From Acrasis kona (lineage: Eukaryota > Heterolobosea > Eutetramitea > Acrasida > Acrasidae): DNA of 35,268 bases. Positions 29,554-35,268 of this stretch are shown one piece after another. Below the pieces are notes generated by a model. That model was not told the DNA's origin. It searched no databases and worked only from the letters and a program-made list of their open reading frames with translations. Position 1 is the stretch's first letter; the number at the start of each line of letters is the position of its first letter. The position numbers and the translations under genes are program-made. The stretch is taken from assembly GCA_026419775.2 (NCBI GenBank), contig JAOPGA020001228.1, positions 1-35,268 on the forward strand, written 5' to 3'.

Positions 29554-29924
29554 GCGTTCCAATACCTTAAGGGTATTCATACTCTATACCTGAATCACCA
29601 AAAAAATTACTTTATTCACCTACAAGGAATACGTATCTTACAGATTTATAAGTGCAATCTGATAACAAATGCAGCTTTTGTTCATCTCAAAGGAATCAAG
29701 TCTTTAAATATGACCAAACGCACGAGAATCACAAGTGCTGCATTTGTGAACCTTGAAGGAATTGAATCTTTGGTAATGACTGGATGTAATCAAATTACTG
29801 ATGAGGCATTTGTTCACCTCAAAGGAATACTAGTGCTTGTAAACAAATTACAGATGCAGGGCTATTACATGTCAAAGGATTGGATGTTTTGTACATGTTT
29901 AGTACATCAGTACTGCTCAATTAA
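29554..29924 (+). pseudogene. Decayed leucine-rich-repeat gene fragment
   Basis: The stretch encodes four to five 23-24-residue repeats of the type ITDEAFVHLKGIxSLxMxxC, as in cysteine-containing LRR proteins of protists. Clear units are CNLITNAAFVHLKGIKSLNM, SAAFVNLEGIESLVMTGC and NQITDEAFVHLKGI. After that the repeat SACKQITDAGLLHVKGLDVL continues in another frame. There is no ATG at the start and no F-box or other cap. It is a fragment of a repeat array without intact reading frame, probably left by duplication of a gene elsewhere. It lies between the epimerase start and the HPP gene. Confidence 0.65.
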
Positions 29925-30105
29925 AGGGAGCAAATACATAACTAGTTCAATACAACTTGATCATATTAATAAAATTCTTTGATTGTTCATTGACTTCTAT
30001 TGATTATTGTGCTATTCAAATTGGACTTGTAACCTCTAAATTATTCTTATTACGACAATATTTTGAACCACAACGCTCGCCATCTTAGACATTCCAAAAA
30101 TAAAT

Positions 30106-30994
30106 ATGGAGCAATCTTCAGAAGGTGGAGACGTACACCTTGATGTTGAATTAAAAAACGAAAAGCCTCAAGGTAAAGATGATAGCAACGAACCAAACCA
30201 GAACAAAGTGGCAGGCGATGCCTCTAAAACAGAGGATGCAGGGCGTACAAAAAACGACGACACATTTCATCATATATACGGTGGTCATCCCACAAAGCAT
30301 GACAATATTTTTCATGGTTTAGAGAGAAGCAACAAAACGGTTAAACAAAGGGTTGTGAGATACTTTCGCAAGTTCAAGGGGGATCCGAATGCAAAACCAC
30401 CAGCAGGGCGTCATGGTTTGATTAATAACCTATTATCGTTTCTAGGGTCTTTCATTGGAATTGGTATTAATGCGGTGATTAATCAATATGCATTCAATTT
30501 TACAGGTACTCAGTTTGTACTATTGTTAGGAGCCTGGGGAGCCACTTCAATACTTTTATACAGTGAATTTCATAGCCCCTTAGCACAACCGAGGAATTTA
30601 TTCGTTGGAAGCTTCGTATCTTCATTAATTGCTGTGGTGTTGAATAACGCTATAACAATATCAGGTATTCGTGAATGGTTGCAACCATGGACCGCAGCTT
30701 TATCTGTATCCTGTGCACTGTTGGCCATGCACTATACAAAAGCAGTCCACCCACCCGGCGGTGCGATAGCTCTTTTGGGTATCCTCCAGTCCGTAAGTAT
30801 TTTCAACTATTTTTCACTAATTCTAGTTCCCATGGTATAATTTTCAGTACTTGTTGGTTATTCTTTGGGGAGTCACAAACATGTTTGTTGTGGGTAAGTA
30901 TAATCTTTCTTTTCAATCTTTGAATTATCAAACAGCATTATTTATAAACAACTTACATCCGGACGGAAGCTATCCTCGATATTGGTGGGGTTAA
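30106..30994 (+). CDS. HPP-family integral membrane protein
   Basis: A 263-aa HPP-domain protein in exons 30106-30792, 30848-30893 and 30936-30994; introns are 55 and 42 nt, both with GTAAGT donors. The first 110 residues are hydrophilic and cytosolic. Then come four membrane helices with the family blocks: LGAWGATSILLY, SPLAQPRNLFVGSF and KAVHPPGGAIALLG (the HPP motif itself), ending NNLHPDGSYPRYWWG like other members. HPP proteins of plants and cyanobacteria have been linked to nitrite transport across chloroplast membranes; for a non-photosynthetic host the substrate is open. The HPP motif and helix order make the family assignment firm. Confidence 0.93.
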
Positions 30995-31095
30995 TTTCAC
31001 TTTTGCATTATAATGTATCTTCTGAATAAAAAACAAATATTTTTATTGTAATGTTGACACACTATTGAGTAGAGACTTTGGCAAGTTGGAGCGAA

Positions 31096-32301
31096 CTAAC
31101 CTTTTACGCATAAAACTTGCTTCAAAACATACAACACCTCAACAAGATCAGATTGGGACCTCATCACGTCGTGTATATTCTTGTAACATCCAGGCGTCTC
31201 ATCCAAAACACCACCATCTTTTCTACACTCCACACCTTTGGTACTTTCAATATGATTTTGGATGGTAAATTTTCTCTTTGCAGAATTTCTGGACATGAGA
31301 CGACCGGCGCCATGCGAACAACTTTCATAACTTTCGGGATTTCCTAATCCCCTCACGATAAAGGAGCGTTCGCCCATTGAACCTGGAATGATTCCCAACT
31401 CTCCTTTCCTTGACCTCACTGCTCCCTTTCTAGTAATGTACATATCCTGACCAAAGTGCTTTTCCCTTGAAATGTAGTTATGGTGACAATTAATAGATAA
31501 TTCATCGAAGGAAATGTTTTTTGGAAGTTGTTTGGAACTATGAAGAGCTTTTATTACTTGCTTCATCATGAGCTGTCGATTCGTCGCAGCATACTCCTGC
31601 GCCCACTCTACAGCAAAAACATAGTCATCAAAGTGGAGCGTTCCCTCGGACAAGTAGGCCAAATCAGCATCAGGTAGATCGCTCAAGCAGTGATTTTTGA
31701 TCATGTCCTTCTTGGCAAGTTCTATAAAGTAATGCCCTATACGATTCCCAATGTTTCTTGACCCACTATGTAGCATGATCCACACTCTCTTTTCAGGAGT
31801 ATCATCGATGCACAGTTCAATAAAATGATTGCCCCCACCAAGAGTGCCCAACTGATGTATTTTATTACTGCCAGCAAAAGTGGGGTGCTTCTCACACAAC
31901 TTCTCGTAGCCTTTCTTTAAACTAGAATTCCAGGCTGTAACGTTGGACTCTAGGGGTGACTTGAAGGAATTAAAACCAACTGGCACATGATCTTCAATAA
32001 GATCTCTAATCTTTTTCAAAGAGTCTGGAAGGTCCTCGCTGACCAAGCTAGTCCGAATTGCGCACATTCCACATCCAATGTCTACCCCAACTGCGGCTGG
32101 TATGATTGCATTTGTCGTAGGTACTATGCTGCCCACTGTTGCTCCCATACCAAAATGAACGTCGGGCATAACCGATATATGGCTTTTTATTATAGGAAGG
32201 GAGGCGAGGTTCTTCAACTGCTTCATTGCCATCTCCTCTACAGGTACGTATTTGGTCCATGCTTTGATTGGTACTCCCGCAGACTTGATAATGTTGAACA
32301 T
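31096..32301 (-). CDS. rtcB: RtcB RNA ligase, bacterial (E. coli) type
   Basis: A 401-aa intronless RtcB, the GTP-dependent ligase that joins 2',3'-cyclic phosphate and 5'-OH RNA ends. Blocks: VMPDVHFGMGATVGSIVPT, AAVGVDIGCGM (metal Cys/Asp), LGTLGGGNHFIELC, WIMLHSGSRNIGN, CHHNYISREKHFG, GIIPGSMGERSFIVRGLGN, and CSHGAGRLMSR, whose His330 is the guanylylated residue. The C-terminus SDLVEVLYVLKQVLCVKG is nearly that of E. coli RtcB. Eukaryotic HSPC117/RTCB is about 100 residues longer and has different blocks, so this is the bacterial subtype. It could act in tRNA splicing, stress RNA repair, or be a second ligase beside the usual one. It is divergent from MutY with 114 bases between starts. 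Confidence 0.96.
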   Translation of the reverse strand: MFNIIKSAGVPIKAWTKYVPVEEMAMKQLKNLASLPIIKSHISVMPDVHFGMGATVGSIVPTTNAIIPAAVGVDIGCGMCAIRTSLVSEDLPDSLKKIRDLIEDHVPVGFNSFKSPLESNVTAWNSSLKKGYEKLCEKHPTFAGSNKIHQLGTLGGGNHFIELCIDDTPEKRVWIMLHSGSRNIGNRIGHYFIELAKKDMIKNHCLSDLPDADLAYLSEGTLHFDDYVFAVEWAQEYAATNRQLMMKQVIKALHSSKQLPKNISFDELSINCHHNYISREKHFGQDMYITRKGAVRSRKGELGIIPGSMGERSFIVRGLGNPESYESCSHGAGRLMSRNSAKRKFTIQNHIESTKGVECRKDGGVLDETPGCYKNIHDVMRSQSDLVEVLYVLKQVLCVKG

Positions 32302-32415
32302 ATTGACGAGTGTGTTTTGTTTAACGAATATTCAGCATCTCCAAAGGACTTTCAATTATTTCTGTCGCGTTGAGTTCATTACAATAATTGTTACCGGTCA
32401 AGGACAAACAATCAC

Positions 32416-33800
32416 ATGCCACCAAAAAAGAAGCCCAAAACAACAAACAAGACAAAAACAAACAAGAAAACAACAAGCGTACCAGATATAGAAGATACCT
32501 ATGCTAATTTATCAGAACAGGACACGAAGTCCATTCAAAACAAATTTGTTAAAATGGTACGATGAAAACAAAAGAGTACTTCCATGGAGGCATTCGGACA
32601 TTGCAAGCGAGAGCGAAGTACATCAAAGAGCATACGGCGTGTGGGTGAGCGAGATCATGCTCCAACAAACTAGAGTTGAGACTGTTATCGATTATTATAA
32701 CAAATGGATGAAGAAGTTTCCGACCGTAAGAGATCTCGCAGAGGCGTCACTAGAAGATGTTAACACACAATGGGCTGGGCTAGGCTATTACCGTAGGGCA
32801 AAGTTCTTACACCAAGCCGCTCAAAAACTTGTATCAAAACAACCTAACAAAGAAGACGTTGTTAAATTACCAAGCGAGGTGAAAGATCTCGAGGAACTTC
32901 CTGGTGTGGGCAAATATACTGCCGGTGCCATATCGTCAATTGCATTCAATAAAGTTGCTCCTCTTGTTGATGGTAATGTGTTGCGTGTGTTGTCCCGAAT
33001 AAAAGCTTGTAACTATGATATTGCAGATCAAAAAAGCCATAAAAGTGTGTTCTGGCCTCTCGCAACCAAACTTAGTGAAACAAGATGTAGAGGGAGGGCC
33101 GAGACCTGGTGATTTTAATCAATCTTTAATGGAGCTAGGGGCTCTGGTGTGTATCCCAAAGAATCCTAAATGTAAATCTTGTCCAGTGAATGAGCAATGC
33201 GAGGCATACCGTCTCAAAAATCAGAACAAGATTACCTCGGTTGAGCAATTCCCTGTCAAGAAGAAGAAGGGTGCTTCACATGAGGAGGTTGTTGCATCTC
33301 TCATCATAAAATTTGAGGACAAGTATTTGTTCGTCAAGAGGCCGGACAAGGGCTTATTGGCGAATATGTGGGAGTTTCCAACAATTGATATTACCAATGA
33401 AGAGGAACAAACCAATAAAACAATCACAAGCAAAATAAAGAGTGATTTATTGGTCGATGATAGAATACTACAGATTACACAAATACCAGAGGATGACCTC
33501 AAATCATTAAAAATCACCAACTGTGGTCAAATTACTCACGTGTTTACTCATATCAATAGGTTAATACATGTGTATAGCACTGAAATTGTGTCTTCCACGG
33601 GCGTGGCAAATGATGCGACTAAATGGATGACACACGACCAACTCAGCACTTCTGACGTACCCACTCTTGTGAAGAAAGTTTTTAAGCAGTATCAAGATCA
33701 TGTTGCGGGAGGCAGGAAGGTACAAACTACACTGAAATTAAAAAAGAGGAAAGTAGAAGAGATAGAGGAAGAGATTAGCGCTGATAGTGATTCTGATTAG
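32416..33800 (+). CDS. mutY: MutY-type adenine DNA glycosylase (frame steps +1 once)
   Basis: A MutY/MUTYH homologue (about 448 aa) that removes adenine paired with 8-oxoguanine. Exon 1 (32416-32478) encodes a Lys/Thr-rich nuclear-signal-like start, MPPKKKPKTTNKTK. A 37-nt intron with a CTAAT box leads to exon 2 (32516-33800). Features: LPWR; catalytic Glu in VSEIMLQQTRVETV; helix-hairpin-helix LPGVGKYTAGAIS; Asp of LVDGNVLRVLSR; the 4Fe-4S pattern C-x6-C-x2-C-x5-C in CIPKNPKCKSCPVNEQC; and a C-terminal NUDIX-like domain that reads 8-oxoG (VEQFPVKKKK to LANMWEFPT). The frame changes by +1 at CTT-AGT-G (33071-33077), between WPLATKL and VKQDVEGG. Without the step the product stops at about 219 aa and loses the cluster. 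Confidence 0.88.
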
Positions 33801-34292
33801 ACCTGACGACCAATTTCGGTTCTTGTTTAGAATGGGTAGGCCTGGAATAATAAATATTTTTCTCATGTAAATCGTTTGCAAGCATCCTTTACGTTTGCCC
33901 CTTGCGTTCACTACCTCAATGTTTGTTTTATCTGTGCTTGGCTTTTTGTTTTTTGCGGGTCTTTGTGAGCATTCTTTTGATGGGTATTTGAAATTAATGT
34001 TGTAGAAATGTCCTTAGTCTCAATCTAAACAAGCTGTTTTAACAGTAGGTGACAAGGTCACAAAATACTTCCTCACCACAGCACTAAAAACCTTTGCAAT
34101 TTTTATGATTTGTTATGTTAACAATGTTGCCCCAAACTGCGGATATTTATGATAAATTCCAAAAGAGTCACTAATGCTCGTCTTTACGCCGGAGTACTTG
34201 TTTGACCCTTGGGTTCCACTCGAAGCCGGAAGTTCCACTGCATTACAAATTGGTTGACTTTGTTGCACACAAACATTAAACAAAGCCATAAG
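33801..34292. other. Gene-free stretch before importin-like gene
   Basis: About 490 bases, T-rich with pyrimidine tracts. It follows the MutY stop and should carry its 3' end and the promoter of the next gene. I looked for exons encoding the missing N-terminal half of an importin beta and found none. Confidence 0.45.
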
Positions 34293-35268
34293 ATGACACA
34301 ACATGACATCTCGACACTACTGGAGAGCTTCAAGTCTGAGGATGAAACCACCAACCAATCTGTGGCTTCGATTAACGAACTGATCAAGAAGTCAGAACAA
34401 GACCCGGCAAAGATTACAGAAGACTACGACACCATTGTGGCAGAGCTTACCAAGTTACTTGAAATCGAGGGAGATTTGAGAAAGAAAGTTCGCTCCGTCG
34501 TGTACTCCTCACTTGAGAAATTAGTCCCATTAAGCACTGATGCCCAGGTTGATACCAACTTTTCCCTATCATCCACGCTAACCCAACGTCTGGAAACCAC
34601 GCTCATGACGAATCCCATTGACGTAGAGGAAATTACGCTTTTGATTCCAGTGCTGTACGAGATCACAAAGAACCTTGGTGACAAGATTACCGATAATGCA
34701 GAGTGGATGATGACCAATTACGAATACGTATTCAAATATGAGATGAGAAGTAGGACCTACCAAGTCACCCTGCTTGCCATAAGCGCCCTAGCAACAGCCA
34801 TCAAGGAACAATTCTTACCTTACTTGAGCAGTCCATTTGGCGAAACCTTTTATGACATTCTTGGTTACCAGAAAGACGTACCGGTCTCTTCACACGCAGC
34901 CATTGTCGTAATTGAATTGTGTGGAGCATTAGGAGACAAGATCAAGCCTTACTGCGACCGCATCTTGAACATTATAACGAGAAACCTAAAGACACAGATT
35001 GCCAAGAAGAGCGTCGATCCCATCACTTTGAGCGTGATTGGTCAAGTCAGCGTTGCGATCCAATCCACATTTTCCACACATACCCCAACCGTCAGCAAGG
35101 TACTAGCAGAGGTTTGCAACTTGGCGGAGACATCAGATCTCAGTCTGATCGACGACCTCATGGGAACATACATTGGCATACTATCTGGACTTCGCAAGGA
35201 AAAGCTAAACCGCTTCAACGCTTACCTACCCGCACTATTCGGTCTAACCAATAAGGTGGTCAGCGAAC
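34293..35268 (+). CDS. Importin-beta-like HEAT-repeat protein, 3' end outside window
   Basis: An ATG-started frame of 325 codons, still open at the window edge. The sequence is all-helical with paired amphipathic helices. It includes ALGDKIKPYCDRILNIITRN, VDPITLSVIGQVSVAIQSTF and LMGTYIGILSGLRKEKLN, which correspond to blocks in the C-terminal half of karyopherin beta 1 (FCDEVMQLLLENL, VKPQILSVFGDIALAIG, CLEAYTGIVQGLKG). The first 100 residues are less conserved. The N-terminal Ran-binding half of importin beta is not encoded upstream, so this may be a shortened paralogue or another HEAT protein with the same fold. Codon bias suggests good expression. Confidence 0.75.
   Translation, partial: MTQHDISTLLESFKSEDETTNQSVASINELIKKSEQDPAKITEDYDTIVAELTKLLEIEGDLRKKVRSVVYSSLEKLVPLSTDAQVDTNFSLSSTLTQRLETTLMTNPIDVEEITLLIPVLYEITKNLGDKITDNAEWMMTNYEYVFKYEMRSRTYQVTLLAISALATAIKEQFLPYLSSPFGETFYDILGYQKDVPVSSHAAIVVIELCGALGDKIKPYCDRILNIITRNLKTQIAKKSVDPITLSVIGQVSVAIQSTFSTHTPTVSKVLAEVCNLAETSDLSLIDDLMGTYIGILSGLRKEKLNRFNAYLPALFGLTNKVVSE

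Noticed and set aside
33009-33090. Introns of 31, 40, 46 or 67 nt that would repair the MutY frame
   Set aside because: Each has GT-AG ends and suitable length modulo three, but each removes the conserved VFWPLATKLV helix that aligns with LWGLAQQLV in human MUTYH, so a frame step or sequence error fits better.
1-35268. tRNA, rRNA or CRISPR features
   Set aside because: Intergenic stretches were read for A/B-box pairs, rRNA-like blocks and spaced direct repeats; none was found by eye. A tRNAscan/Infernal run would be decisive.

Overview
The window is eukaryotic nuclear DNA from a compact protist genome. Genes are packed on both strands, often tens of bases apart, and many are split by very small GT-AG introns (about 35-65 nt) that I located by frame and homology. 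No tRNA, rRNA, CRISPR or operon signal was seen. The gene set (SERINC, Hsp110, four-RRM PTB protein, penta-EF-hand protein, PP2C, kanadaptin, CDP-diacylglycerol synthase, importin-beta-like protein) beside bacterial-looking genes (E. coli-type RtcB, bacterial-type deoxynucleoside kinase) suggests a free-living amoeboid or flagellate protist. A heterolobosean (Acrasis/Naegleria-like) is my best guess from style alone; it is not proven.

Layout. 1-0.9 kb: end of a PIF/Harbinger-type DNA transposon with a repeat-rich 3' flank. 1-3.3 kb: a small acidic unknown, a SERINC membrane protein, an orphan membrane-protein exon pair and a small basic single-TM protein. 3.3-7.3 kb: secreted GH31 glucosidase converging on NADP-type glutamate dehydrogenase, with back-to-back poly(A) signals between them. 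7.5-9.7 kb: a strictosidine-synthase-like beta-propeller divergent from a deoxynucleoside kinase. 10.4-12.5 kb: a five-exon PTB-like protein with an RD-rich linker. 12.6-15.0 kb: Hsp110. 15.6-17.7 kb: a receptor adenylyl cyclase with a PstS-type phosphate-binding ectodomain. 18-21 kb: penta-EF-hand protein, 5-hydroxyisourate hydrolase and two small basic unknowns. 21.2-24.3 kb: one large BTB-BTB-nucleotidyltransferase-like-WWE gene. 24.3-28.2 kb: CDP-diacylglycerol synthase, kanadaptin, a mitochondrial membrane protein and PP2C. 28.3-31 kb: galactose-mutarotase-like protein, a decayed LRR fragment and an HPP membrane protein. 31.1-33.8 kb: RtcB divergent from MutY. 34.3 kb to the end: an importin-beta-like HEAT protein cut by the window edge.

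The most novel item is the cyclase gene. It joins a periplasmic-type phosphate-binding domain, with every E. coli PstS phosphate-contact position conserved or conservatively replaced, through one membrane helix to a class III cyclase domain with all catalytic residues and adenylyl-type specificity residues. A phosphate-sensing cAMP receptor is the natural hypothesis. Second in interest are two genes (MutY and the BTB-WWE gene) whose conserved reading frames need one +1 step; in MutY the site is CTT-AGT-G, which resembles known yeast +1 frameshift sites. The genes otherwise look like unrelated housekeeping neighbours rather than a pathway cluster.
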